DNA of 64,000 bases from contig CAVSJO010000006.1 in the NCBI GenBank assembly GCA_963728445.1, positions 1,612,001-1,676,000 on the forward strand. The letters are read 5' to 3'. This document shows positions 34,191 through 42,363 of this stretch, one piece after another (the first letter of the stretch is position 1; the number at the start of each line of letters is the position of its first letter). The notes below the pieces were generated by a model that ran no database searches, was not told where the DNA came from, and saw only the letters and a program-made list of their open reading frames with translations. Both the position numbers and the translations under genes were made by a program. The stretch comes from CAVSJO01 sp963728445. Its GTDB lineage: Bacteria > Gemmatimonadota > Gemmatimonadetes > Longimicrobiales > RSA9.

Positions 34191-35165
34191 GTGACGACGG
34201 ACGGGCGGACGACGGCGGCGCGGCTCGTGGAGCCGGGCCGCTTCGAGATCGAGCACGTCGCGCGGCCCGAACCGGGCGCCGGGCAGATCCTGATGGAGAT
34301 CGGCGGGTGCGGCGTATGTGCGTCGAACATCCCGCCGTGGGAGGGGACGGTCGGGATGGAGTACCCGCTGGAGCCCGGCTCTCCCGGACACGAGGTCTGG
34401 GGCACGGTCGTCGAGGCAGGCGCCGGCGCCGGGATCGAGGCCGGCTCGCGCGTCACGGCGCTGTGCTACAACGGCTTCGCGACGCACGACGTGGCGGACG
34501 CGAGCGCCGCCGTGCCGCTCCCGCCTGAGGTGGAGGATCGGCGGGTACCGGGCGAGCCCGTCGCCTGCGCGGTGAACGTGTTCCGGCGCTCGGGCATCGG
34601 GGAGGGCGACGTCGTGGCGATCGTCGGGACCGGCTTCCTCGGGTCCATCGTGGCGCACCTGGCCCGCGGTGCCGGCGCCGCCCACGTCCTGGCGGTGTCC
34701 CGTCGGGAGGAATCCCGGGCGGCCGCGGAGCGGATGGGGGCGACGGCGTCGTTCTCGTACGACGACGACGTGCGCGGCCGCGTGGCGGAGCTCACCGACG
34801 GGAAGCTGGCCGACGTGGTGGTGGAGGCTACGGGGAAGCAGGAGCCCCTGGACCTTGCCGCCGACCTGACGCGCGTGCGCGGACGGCTGGTGATCGCCGG
34901 CTACCACCAGGACGGCACGCGCACGGTGAACATGCAGATGTGGAACTGGCGGGGTCTCGACGTCATCAACGCCCACGAGCGGGACCCGGCGGTCTACACC
35001 TCCGGGATGCGCGAGGCGGTGCGGCTCATGGCCGAGGGCGCGCTGGACGTGGAGCCGCTGCTGACGGACGAGTTCCCGCTGGAAGCCATCAACGACGCGT
35101 TCCGCACGGCCGCGCAGCGGCCGGCTGGCTTCATGAAGGCCGTGGTCCGGCCGGGGGTCGTGTAG
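34191..35165 (+). CDS. MDR-family (zinc alcohol dehydrogenase-like) oxidoreductase
   Basis: This 324-residue medium-chain dehydrogenase/reductase has the N-terminal GroES-like part GGCGVCASNIPPW with the putative catalytic zinc cysteine and GSPGHEVWGTVVEAG. The nucleotide-binding loop is VVAIVGTGFLGSIVAHLA. The four-cysteine structural zinc loop of classical ADHs is missing. It starts at a GTG 42 bases after the CgeB-like gene and its TAG stop overlaps the next GTG (TAGTG). With a Gfo/Idh/MocA enzyme next door it resembles the dehydrogenase pairs that oxidise or rearrange sugars and inositols; the substrate is unknown. Confidence 0.87.
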   Translation: MTTDGRTTAARLVEPGRFEIEHVARPEPGAGQILMEIGGCGVCASNIPPWEGTVGMEYPLEPGSPGHEVWGTVVEAGAGAGIEAGSRVTALCYNGFATHDVADASAAVPLPPEVEDRRVPGEPVACAVNVFRRSGIGEGDVVAIVGTGFLGSIVAHLARGAGAAHVLAVSRREESRAAAERMGATASFSYDDDVRGRVAELTDGKLADVVVEATGKQEPLDLAADLTRVRGRLVIAGYHQDGTRTVNMQMWNWRGLDVINAHERDPAVYTSGMREAVRLMAEGALDVEPLLTDEFPLEAINDAFRTAAQRPAGFMKAVVRPGVV

Positions 35166-36214
35166 TGCCGAGACTCGGATTCGTCGGCGTCGGCTGGATC
35201 GGGGCGATGCGGATGCGGTCCGTGGCCGAGCGGTTCGGCGCGGGGGCCGTCGCCGCGGTGTGCGACCCCTCGGAGGAACGGCGGCGCGAGGCCCTCGGCG
35301 AGTTCCCGGACGCGGCAGAATACGACTCGCTGGAAGCGATGCTGGACGAAGCGACCGCTTCGTCCGGCGGGGCGCTCCCGGGCGGTGCGGTCGACGGCGG
35401 TGCCCTCGACACCGGTGGCCTCGACGGCGTGGTGATCGCGACGCCGAACGACCTGCACGCGCCCCAGACGCTGGCGGCACTGGAGCGGGGACTCGCCGTG
35501 TTCTGTCAGAAGCCGCTGGCGCTGGACGCGGCCGAGGCGCGGCAGATGGTGGACGCGGCGCGGGACGCGGACCGGCTGCTGGGCGTCGACTACTCGTACC
35601 GCCACACGGACTCGGCGCAGGCGATCCGGCGCCTCATCCAGGGCGGCGAGCTGGGGCGGGTCTTCCTCGTCGACGCGGCGTTCCACAACGCGTACGGCCC
35701 CGACAAGGCGTGGTGCTGGGACCCGGCTCGATCGGGGGGGGGCGCGTTCGTCGACCTCGGCGTGCACCTGCTGGACCTGGCGCTCTGGTGGCTGGACTTC
35801 CCGGCCGTCGAGGGCTCGTCGGGCCACGGCTGGCGCGACGGGCAGCGGCTGGAGGGGCGGGGCGTCGACGACTTCGCGACGGCCCGGCTCCTGCTGCAGG
35901 ATGGCGCCGAGGTCAGGGCGGCCGCGAGCTGGAACGCGCCGGCCGGCGCCGACTGCGTCGTCCGGATCGACGTATTCGGAACCGGCGGCGGCGCCGTGCT
36001 CGAGAACGTGGAGGGCAGCTTCTTCGACTTCACGGCGCGGCGGCGGGACGGCCGCACGTCGCACGAGATCGCCCGCGAGGGTGGCGAATGGCTCGGCCGA
36101 GGGATCGTGGCGTGGTGCGAGCGGCTGGCGACGTCGCCCCGCTACGATCCGGACATCGAGCACAGCATCGAGGTGAGCGCCGCGGTGGACGCGGTGTACG
36201 GGAGGACGACATGA
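35165..36214 (+). CDS. Gfo/Idh/MocA-family NAD(P)-dependent sugar oxidoreductase
   Basis: This 349-residue protein has an N-terminal Rossmann fold (LGFVGVGWIGAMRMRSV), the family EKP-like motif here as CQKPLALDAAEARQMV (Gln for Glu), and DYSYRHTDSAQAIRRL. The C-terminal beta-domain includes GGGAFVDLGVHLLDLALWWL, where the conserved Asp and His that act on the sugar C3 hydroxyl lie. The GTG start overlaps the preceding stop and the stop overlaps the next ATG. The changed Glu in EKP is worth noting, although Gln can still hydrogen-bond. Substrate probably a (nucleotide) sugar. Confidence 0.87.
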   Translation: MPRLGFVGVGWIGAMRMRSVAERFGAGAVAAVCDPSEERRREALGEFPDAAEYDSLEAMLDEATASSGGALPGGAVDGGALDTGGLDGVVIATPNDLHAPQTLAALERGLAVFCQKPLALDAAEARQMVDAARDADRLLGVDYSYRHTDSAQAIRRLIQGGELGRVFLVDAAFHNAYGPDKAWCWDPARSGGGAFVDLGVHLLDLALWWLDFPAVEGSSGHGWRDGQRLEGRGVDDFATARLLLQDGAEVRAAASWNAPAGADCVVRIDVFGTGGGAVLENVEGSFFDFTARRRDGRTSHEIAREGGEWLGRGIVAWCERLATSPRYDPDIEHSIEVSAAVDAVYGRTT

Positions 36215-37314
36215 GAATCTACGTATTCGGCTCGTCGATCGTGTCCGCGTACTGGAACGGCGCGGCGACGTACTACCGCGGGATCTTCCGGGCGCTGGAC
36301 CGGCTCGGGCACCGCATCGACTTCTGCGAGCCGGACATCCTGGACCGGCAGGCGAATCGGGACCTGGCGGAGGACCCTCACTACGCCGCAGTACGCGTCT
36401 ACGACGGCAACAGGGAGCGGAAGGAGCTCCAGGCCGAGGCGGAGGAGGAGGCCGACCTCGTGATCAAGTGCAGCGGCGTGGGGGCGAAGGACGAAGAGCT
36501 CGAGGCGTGGCTGGCGGGGGTGGACGGGCCGCTCACGGCGTTCTGGGACGTGGACGCGGCGCACACGCTCTCGGAGATCGAGGAGGACGGGGATCACCCG
36601 ATGCGGGAGTGGATCCCGGCGTTCGACCACGTCTTCACGTACGGCGGCGGTCCGCCGGTCGTCGAGCGCTACGAGGCGCTGGGAGCGCGCCGGGTGACGC
36701 CCATCTACAACGGCGTCGACCCGGACGTCCATCGCCCCGTCGAGCCCGATCCCGACCTGGAATGCGACATGGTCTTCATGGGCAACCGGCTGCCGGACCG
36801 GGAGCAGCGCGTGATCCAGTGGTTCCTGCACGTCGCGCAGGCCATGCCGGACCGTGTGTTCCTGCTCGGCGGCAGCGGGTGGGAGCAGGACCTGCTGCCC
36901 GCGAACGTGCGCCACCTCGGCCACGTGCCGACGGCGCGGCACAACGCGCTGAACCGCTCCGCCCGTCTCGTTCTGAACCTGCACCGGGAAGCGATGGTCC
37001 GGAACGGCTGGTCCCCGGCGACCCGGCTCTTCGAGGCCGCCGGCACCGGCGCGTGCCAGGTCACGGACGCGTGGGACGGGATCGACGCGTTCTTCGAGCC
37101 GGACCGTGAGGTCCTCGTCGCCCACTCGCCCGACGACGTCGCCCGATTCGTGCGCGAGGTGGACGCGGAGCGGGCGCGCCGGATCGGCGACGCGGCCCGC
37201 GAGCGCGCGGTGCGGGACCACACCTACGACGAACGGGCGGAGGACGTGGAGGCGGCGCTGTCGACGTCCGTCGCCGCCGAGGATCGGAGCGCGCCCAAGG
37301 CGGTGACGCGGTGA
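36211..37314 (+). CDS. CgeB-like glycosyltransferase, copy 2
   Basis: This 367-residue protein opens RIYVFGSSIVSAYWNGAATYYRG shortened to its conserved core, followed by FRALDRLGHRIDFCEPD. FDHVFTYGGGPPVVERYE and YNGVDPDVHRP mark the middle. The donor half shows CDMVFMGNRLPDRE and NGWSPATRLFEAAGTGA. It matches the next gene over its whole length, so the two are tandem duplicates. The ATG overlaps the oxidoreductase stop and the stop overlaps the next GTG. Role inferred: adds one sugar of a glycan or glycolipid. Confidence 0.8.
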   Translation: MRIYVFGSSIVSAYWNGAATYYRGIFRALDRLGHRIDFCEPDILDRQANRDLAEDPHYAAVRVYDGNRERKELQAEAEEEADLVIKCSGVGAKDEELEAWLAGVDGPLTAFWDVDAAHTLSEIEEDGDHPMREWIPAFDHVFTYGGGPPVVERYEALGARRVTPIYNGVDPDVHRPVEPDPDLECDMVFMGNRLPDREQRVIQWFLHVAQAMPDRVFLLGGSGWEQDLLPANVRHLGHVPTARHNALNRSARLVLNLHREAMVRNGWSPATRLFEAAGTGACQVTDAWDGIDAFFEPDREVLVAHSPDDVARFVREVDAERARRIGDAARERAVRDHTYDERAEDVEAALSTSVAAEDRSAPKAVTR

Positions 37315-38444
37315 AGCTCGTCGTCCTGGGCCTGTCCATCACGAGCTCGTGGGGCAACGGCCACGCCACCACCTACCGGGGCCTCCTGCGCGCGCTGACG
37401 CGGCGAGGGCACCGGATCGTCTTCTTCGAGAGGGAGGCGCCCTGGTATGCCGGAGGGAATCGCGACCTGCCGCCCGAGGAGTGCGGGTGCGCCGACGTGC
37501 GGCTTTACGAGGACTGGCCGAGCGGGGCGGCGGAGATCCGCCGGGAGCTGGACGACGCCGACGCCGCGCTGCTGGGCTCCTATTTCCCCGACGGCGTGGC
37601 GGCCGCGGATCTTCTGGCGGACGGGTTCTCGGGCCCGCGACTCTACTACGACATCGACACCCCGCTGACGGTGCGGGCCTTCCGGGACGAGGGAGAGGCG
37701 GAGTATCTCCGCGCCGACCAGGTCCCGTCCTTCGACGCCTACCTGTCGTTCACGGGCGGCCCGGTTCTGAGGGAGCTCGAGGACCGATACGGGGCGCCGC
37801 GGGCGGTGGCGTTCCACTGCTCCGTCGACCCGGACGAGCACCGGCCGAAGCCGGTCCGCAACGAGTACCGGTGCAGTCTCGGCTACATGGGCACGTACGC
37901 GCCGGACCGGCAGCCGGGGCTGGAGCGGCTGCTGCTGGAGCCGGCGCGTCGGCTCCCCGAGGACATGTTCATCGTCGCGGGGCCGCAGTATCCGGAGGAG
38001 ATTCGTTGGCCGGACAACGTGCTGCGCTACGAACACCTGCCGCCGGAGCAGCACCCGGCGTTCTACTCGTCCAACCGCCTGACGCTGAACCTGACGCGGG
38101 AGGAGATGCGAAGGTGGGGGTGGTCCCCGTCCGTGCGGATCTTCGAGGCCGCAGCCTGCGGCGCCCCGATCGTGAGCGACCGGTGGGAGGGTCTGGACAC
38201 GCTCCTCGAACCCGGCACGGAGATCCTGCTGGCGGACGACACGGACGACGTCATGGACTTCCTCGAGCTCTCGGACGCCGAGGTGCGCAGGATCGGCGAG
38301 GCGGCCCGGGAACGGGTCGTCGCCGAGCACAGCAACGAGGTGCGGGCGGAGCAGTTCGAGGAGGAAGTGGAACGGGCCTCCCGGGCGCGGGGCGGCTCGG
38401 AGCGACGCCCGCCGCGCAGGGGCGCTACAGCAGCTCGCCCCTGA
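37311..38444 (+). CDS. CgeB-like glycosyltransferase, copy 3
   Basis: This 377-residue tandem paralogue of the preceding gene begins KLVVLGLSITSSWGNGHATT with RGLLRALTRRGHRIVFFERE. LRYYDIDTPLT-like sequence, FHCSVDPDEHRP, LGYMGTYAPDRQ and WGWSPSVRIFEAAACGAPIVSD follow. It ends with a basic Arg/Gly tail absent from copy 2. It is the last gene of the cluster and its 3' end overlaps the convergent PhzF-like gene by 20 bases, so read-through antisense effects are possible. Acceptor and donor unknown. Confidence 0.8.
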   Translation: MKLVVLGLSITSSWGNGHATTYRGLLRALTRRGHRIVFFEREAPWYAGGNRDLPPEECGCADVRLYEDWPSGAAEIRRELDDADAALLGSYFPDGVAAADLLADGFSGPRLYYDIDTPLTVRAFRDEGEAEYLRADQVPSFDAYLSFTGGPVLRELEDRYGAPRAVAFHCSVDPDEHRPKPVRNEYRCSLGYMGTYAPDRQPGLERLLLEPARRLPEDMFIVAGPQYPEEIRWPDNVLRYEHLPPEQHPAFYSSNRLTLNLTREEMRRWGWSPSVRIFEAAACGAPIVSDRWEGLDTLLEPGTEILLADDTDDVMDFLELSDAEVRRIGEAARERVVAEHSNEVRAEQFEEEVERASRARGGSERRPPRRGATAARP

Positions 38445-39222
38445 GCACGGTCACGGCGCGCCCGGCGAGGCGGACGCGATCCCCGACGAGCCGCACTTTC
38501 ACTTCGCCCCCCCGGGCCGAGTCCTGCCACGCCCGCATGGTGTCACGCCCGAGCCGATCGGCCCAGTACGGGGTGAGGCAGCAGTGCGCGGACCCGGTCA
38601 CGGGGTCCTCGTCGACGCCCACGGCCGGTGCGAAGAAGCGGGACACGAAGTCGTGCTCTCCGTCGCCGGGCGCGCTGACGATCACGCCCCGGGCCTGGAC
38701 GCGTCGCAGCCGCCCGAAATCCGGCTCGACGGCCCGGACCTCGTCCCGCGAGTCCAGGACGACCAGCCAGTCCATGCGGTTGCGACCCGTCCACGTCACC
38801 GCGTGCGGGTCGAGGCCGAGGACCGGCAGGAGACCCTCGGGTGGCGTGGCCTCGGTGGGCGCCTCGGCGGGGAAGTCCATCTCGATCCACTCGCCGTCCT
38901 GCCGCGCCGTGAGCAGGCCGCTGCGGGTGTGGAAACGCGCCTCGCGACCTGGGGCCAGGTGACCTTCCGACCAGAGGACGTGGGCGCTGGCCAGCGTGGC
39001 GTGGCCGCACAGGTCCACCTCGGCGGCCGGGGTGAACCAGCGCAGGTCGAAGTCGCCGTTGCCGCGGGGCACGACGAACGCGGTCTCGGACAGGTTCATC
39101 TCCCGGGCGACGCTGCCCATCCACGCCTCGGCGGCCGCCTCCGGCAGGACGCAGACCGCGGCCGGGTTGCCGCGGAACGCCTCGCTCGCGAACGCGTCCA
39201 CCTGCACGATCGGTCGGCCCAT
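38425..39222 (-). CDS. PhzF-family isomerase-like protein
   Basis: This 265-residue protein has the diaminopimelate-epimerase-like fold: VDAFASEAFRGNPAAVCVL near the N-terminus, with LSETAFVV (the glutamate corresponding to PhzF Glu45), DLRWFTPAAEVDLCGHATLASAHVL and GVDEDPVTGSAHCCLTPYW. The ATG at 39222 follows AGGAG by 5 bases; a second ATG five codons earlier is less favoured. No phenazine genes are present, so it is one of the many PhzF relatives of unknown substrate. It is divergent from etfB. Confidence 0.88.
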   Translation of the reverse strand: MGRPIVQVDAFASEAFRGNPAAVCVLPEAAAEAWMGSVAREMNLSETAFVVPRGNGDFDLRWFTPAAEVDLCGHATLASAHVLWSEGHLAPGREARFHTRSGLLTARQDGEWIEMDFPAEAPTEATPPEGLLPVLGLDPHAVTWTGRNRMDWLVVLDSRDEVRAVEPDFGRLRRVQARGVIVSAPGDGEHDFVSRFFAPAVGVDEDPVTGSAHCCLTPYWADRLGRDTMRAWQDSARGGEVKVRLVGDRVRLAGRAVTVLRGELL

Positions 39223-39415
39223 CCGGTCTCCTGTCATTGCGTCGGTGCGGGATCGTCGGGACGGTGGTGAAGCTGCGTCCCGGGACGGCGTGGGGTCAAC
39301 CCCGTGAACTGGCCCGGGCGCTGCCGTCTTCCTACTTTCCGGACCCGTGGCCGGGGCGCCGACGGACGCGCCGGAGGCCGGCCCGGATTCCAATGCCACA
39401 CCCAGCGAGGGGACA

Positions 39416-40165
39416 GTGAAGACCATCGTTTGCGTGAAGCGCGTGCCGGACACGGCGACGCGCATCCGGATCGCCCCGGACGGGTCGTCCATCGATCCAT
39501 CGGGGGTCAAGTACATCATCAGTCCGTACGACGAGTTCGCCCTGGAGGCGGCGCTGCGGGCCCGGGAGTCGGGTGCGGAAGGCGACGTCGTCGTCATGAC
39601 GCTCGGCGACACGGCCGCGGGCGAGCAGCTCCGTCAGGCGCTGGCCATGGGGGCCGATTCCGCGGTGCTTCTCAAGGGCTCCTCGGGTCCCGACGGCCTC
39701 GCCACGGCCAAGGCGCTGGCGGCGGAGCTGAAGGACTCGGGCGCGGACCTGATCCTCTTCGGCATGAAGGCCGCCGACGACGACCAGCAGCAGGTCGGAC
39801 CCATGGTGGCCGAGCTGCTGGAGCTGCCGTGCGTCACCGGCGTGGCGGAGCTGAGCGTCGAGGACGGCAAGGTCGTCTGCCACCGGGAGGTCGAGGGCGG
39901 CGTGGAGATCGTGGAGGCGCCACTGCCCGCCGTCGTGACGGCCACGAAGGGGCCGCACGACCCGCGCTATCCATCCCTGAAGGGCATCATGGCGGCGAAG
40001 CGGAAGCCGCTGGAAGAGAAGGACGCCGCGGGCGCCGAGGCGCGCGTGGAGCTGCGCGGCCTCGAGCCGCCGGCGGAGCGGCCGGAGGGTCGGATCGTGG
40101 GCGAGGGGGCGGAGGCGGTGCCGGAGCTGATCCGGCTGCTTCGCGAAGAAGCCAAGGTTCTCTAA
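39416..40165 (+). CDS. etfB: Electron transfer flavoprotein, beta subunit
   Basis: This 249-residue subunit binds AMP and one side of the FAD-carrying alpha subunit. It shows KTIVCVKRVPDTATRIRI, YDEFALEAALR, GADSAVLLKG, MKAADDDQQQVGPMVAELL and PRYPSLKGIMAAKRKP, all typical of EtfB. The GTG start follows GAGGGG by a few bases; longer in-frame starts lack this. etfA follows 12 bases later. The heterodimer takes electrons from acyl-CoA and related dehydrogenases and passes them to ETF-QO, encoded at 52-54 kb. Confidence 0.95.
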   Translation: MKTIVCVKRVPDTATRIRIAPDGSSIDPSGVKYIISPYDEFALEAALRARESGAEGDVVVMTLGDTAAGEQLRQALAMGADSAVLLKGSSGPDGLATAKALAAELKDSGADLILFGMKAADDDQQQVGPMVAELLELPCVTGVAELSVEDGKVVCHREVEGGVEIVEAPLPAVVTATKGPHDPRYPSLKGIMAAKRKPLEEKDAAGAEARVELRGLEPPAERPEGRIVGEGAEAVPELIRLLREEAKVL

Positions 40166-40177
40166 GGGGAGGCGACG

Positions 40178-41164
40178 ATGGCGAACATACTCGCGGTTGC
40201 GGAACAGCGGGACGGGTCGCTGCGGCGCGTCTCCAACGAGGTGGTGACGGCGGCGAAAACGCTGGCGGAAGCAATGGACGGCGAAGTCCACGTGCTGGTC
40301 GCCGGCGGCGCCGGCGTCGGCGGGGAGGCGTCGGGACTCGGGACCTACGGGGCAGATCGGATCCTGGTCGCCGAAGCGGAGGTTCTGGGGGCCAACCCCC
40401 CCGACGCCCTCGCGAAGGTGGTCACACGGGTAGCGAAGGACGGCGGGTACGGCGCCGTTCTGTTCGCGGCGACGGCGGTCGGGAAGGATCTGGCGCCGCG
40501 CGTGGCGGCGCGCCTCGACGCGCCGCTCGCCGCAGACGCCACGGGCCTGAGCGTCGAGGGCGGCGCCCTGGTGGTGCGTCGCCCCATGTACGCCGGCAAG
40601 GCGTTCGCCACGCTGGTGCTGAAGGGCGCGCCTGTCATCGTCTCTATCCGCCCGAATGTCTTCACGCCCGAGGAGCGTTCCGGGCGTGGCGACGTCGAGA
40701 CGATCGACGCGGGCGTGTCGGAGTCGGACCTGCGCGTGCGCGTGCGGGAGTTCCGCGCGGCCGAGGGGGAGGCGGTGGACGTGGCGGAGGCGCCGATCGT
40801 CGTGAGCGGCGGCCGCGGCATGCAGTCCCCCGAGAACTGGTCGATGCTGGAGGACCTGCGGGACGCGTTCGGCCCGGCCGCCGCGCTGGGGGCGTCCCGG
40901 GCCGTGGTCGACGCCGGATGGCGCCCCCACGCGGAGCAGGTCGGCCAGACGGGCAAGACCGTGGCGCCGCAGCTCTACGTGGCCGTCGGCATCAGCGGCG
41001 CCATCCAGCACCTCGCCGGCATGCGCACCGCCCGGACCATCGTGGCGGTGAACAAGGACCCGGATGCGCCGATCTTCGGTGTCGCCGACTATGGCATCGT
41101 GGGGGACGCGTTCGAGGTGGTGCCGAAGCTCACGGAGGCCGTCCGCTCAGCTCGGCAGGGCTGA
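40178..41164 (+). CDS. etfA: Electron transfer flavoprotein, alpha subunit
   Basis: This 328-residue FAD-binding subunit has an N-terminal EtfB-like half (ILAVAEQRDGSLRRVSNEV, YGADRILVAEAEV) and the diagnostic C-terminal segment GQTGKTVAPQLYVAVGISGAIQHLAGM, NKDPDAPIFGVADYGIVGD that wraps the FAD. Operon with etfB (12-base gap). A GGGGAGG site precedes the ATG. Confidence 0.96.
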   Translation: MANILAVAEQRDGSLRRVSNEVVTAAKTLAEAMDGEVHVLVAGGAGVGGEASGLGTYGADRILVAEAEVLGANPPDALAKVVTRVAKDGGYGAVLFAATAVGKDLAPRVAARLDAPLAADATGLSVEGGALVVRRPMYAGKAFATLVLKGAPVIVSIRPNVFTPEERSGRGDVETIDAGVSESDLRVRVREFRAAEGEAVDVAEAPIVVSGGRGMQSPENWSMLEDLRDAFGPAAALGASRAVVDAGWRPHAEQVGQTGKTVAPQLYVAVGISGAIQHLAGMRTARTIVAVNKDPDAPIFGVADYGIVGDAFEVVPKLTEAVRSARQG

Positions 41165-41260
41165 CCCGGAGCGGGCGATCGGTGGCCGACGGCTCGGCTC
41201 GTCGTCGGCTCGGTCCTTGCGACCCTGAGAGGCCACACGGTGACTTCCAGGGAGGGACCC

Positions 41261-41704
41261 ATGAAGCATCCGATTTCGTTCGCGAAGGGCCTGCTCGTCG
41301 GAGCCGGGCTGATGTACCTTTTCGATCCGCGCCAGGGCGGGCGCCGTCGCGCGCTGGTCCGGGACCAGATGACCCACGCCGGGCACGAGCTCGAGCACGA
41401 GCTTCGCGGACGGGCGAAGGACGTGGGCAACCGGGCCCGCGGCCGCGCCGTCGAGACCGCGAAGCGCCGGATGGGCGAGGACGTGGAGGACGACGTGCTG
41501 GAGGATCGCGTGCGTGCGGCGCTCGGACACGAGCTCGATTCGCTCGCCGACCTCCGCATCAGCGCCGAACACGGCCGGGTCACGCTCGCCGGCAGCGCGC
41601 CCTCGAACCGGATCTCCGCTGTCGTCGAGCGCACGCGCGAGGTCCGGGGTGTACGCGAAGTCGTGAATCTGCTGAGCGCCGAGGGCTCCACGCGACACGT
41701 CTGA
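41261..41704 (+). CDS. BON-domain protein (147 aa)
   Basis: A short hydrophobic N-terminus (FAKGLLVGAGLMYLFDP) is followed by basic RQGGRRRALVRDQ, a charged helical linker and a BON domain (about 80-142: VRAALGHELDSLADLRISAEHGRVTLAGSAPS) of the type found in OsmY-like envelope proteins. GGAGG lies 5 bases before the ATG at 41261, preferred over a GTG seven codons upstream. It lies between etfA and a phosphoribosyltransferase; a stress or membrane-associated role is a family-level guess. Confidence 0.75.
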   Translation: MKHPISFAKGLLVGAGLMYLFDPRQGGRRRALVRDQMTHAGHELEHELRGRAKDVGNRARGRAVETAKRRMGEDVEDDVLEDRVRAALGHELDSLADLRISAEHGRVTLAGSAPSNRISAVVERTREVRGVREVVNLLSAEGSTRHV

Positions 41705-41708
41705 GGCG

Positions 41709-42353
41709 ATGCTACGGTTCGCCGATCGCGAAGACGCAGGACGCAGGCTGGCGGCGGCCCTGGAGAGCTACCGGGACGCGCCGGGCCTCCTCGTGCTCGG
41801 ACTGCCCCGGGGGGGCGTTCCCGTTGCGGCGGAGGTCGCCCGCGGCCTCGGCGCGCCCATGGACGTCTTCCTCGTGCGCAAGCTGGGCGTTCCCGCCCAT
41901 CCCGAGCTCGCATTCGGCGCCATCGCAGGCGACGGCGAGGTCGTCCTGAACCGCGAGGTCGTGAGCCTGTACGGGCTCGACGAGGCGTCTGCCGGACGCG
42001 TCGCCGCCCGTGAGCGGGCGGAGCTGCTCCGTCGGGAGGAGCTGTATCGGAAGGGAATGCCTGCCCTCGAGCTCGGCGGCCGCACCGTCATCCTCGTGGA
42101 CGATGGGCTCGCCACAGGGGCGACGATGAAGGCCGCGGCCGCGGCGGTGAAGGCCCACGGCCCGAAGCGCGTCATCGTCGCGGTCCCCGTCGGCGCAGCC
42201 GAGACGTGTGCGGACCTGGAATCTGTCGCCGACGAGGTCGTCTGCCTGGCGACACCGGAGCCGTTCCAGGCAGTCGGGCTCTGGTACGAGAACTTCGACC
42301 AGACGACGGACGCGCAGGTACTCGAGCTGCTGCGGAGCGCCGGGACGGGCTGA
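41709..42353 (+). CDS. Phosphoribosyltransferase-domain protein
   Basis: This 214-residue type I PRTase has VLGLPRGGVPVAAEVARGLG at the N-terminus and the PRPP-binding loop VILVDDGLATGATM (127-140) with its two acidic residues. VFLVRKLGVPAHPELAFGAIA is shared with a widespread group often annotated as predicted phosphoribosyltransferases and found fused to hydrolases. Its substrate is not known. It starts 4 bases after the BON gene. Confidence 0.85.
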   Translation: MLRFADREDAGRRLAAALESYRDAPGLLVLGLPRGGVPVAAEVARGLGAPMDVFLVRKLGVPAHPELAFGAIAGDGEVVLNREVVSLYGLDEASAGRVAARERAELLRREELYRKGMPALELGGRTVILVDDGLATGATMKAAAAAVKAHGPKRVIVAVPVGAAETCADLESVADEVVCLATPEPFQAVGLWYENFDQTTDAQVLELLRSAGTG

Positions 42354-42363
42354 GACCACGCTC

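Noticed and set aside
38425..38444. A frameshift or misassembly where copy 3 of CgeB and the PhzF-like gene overlap
   Set aside because: Both reading frames are clean up to their stops; a 20-base convergent overlap is ordinary.
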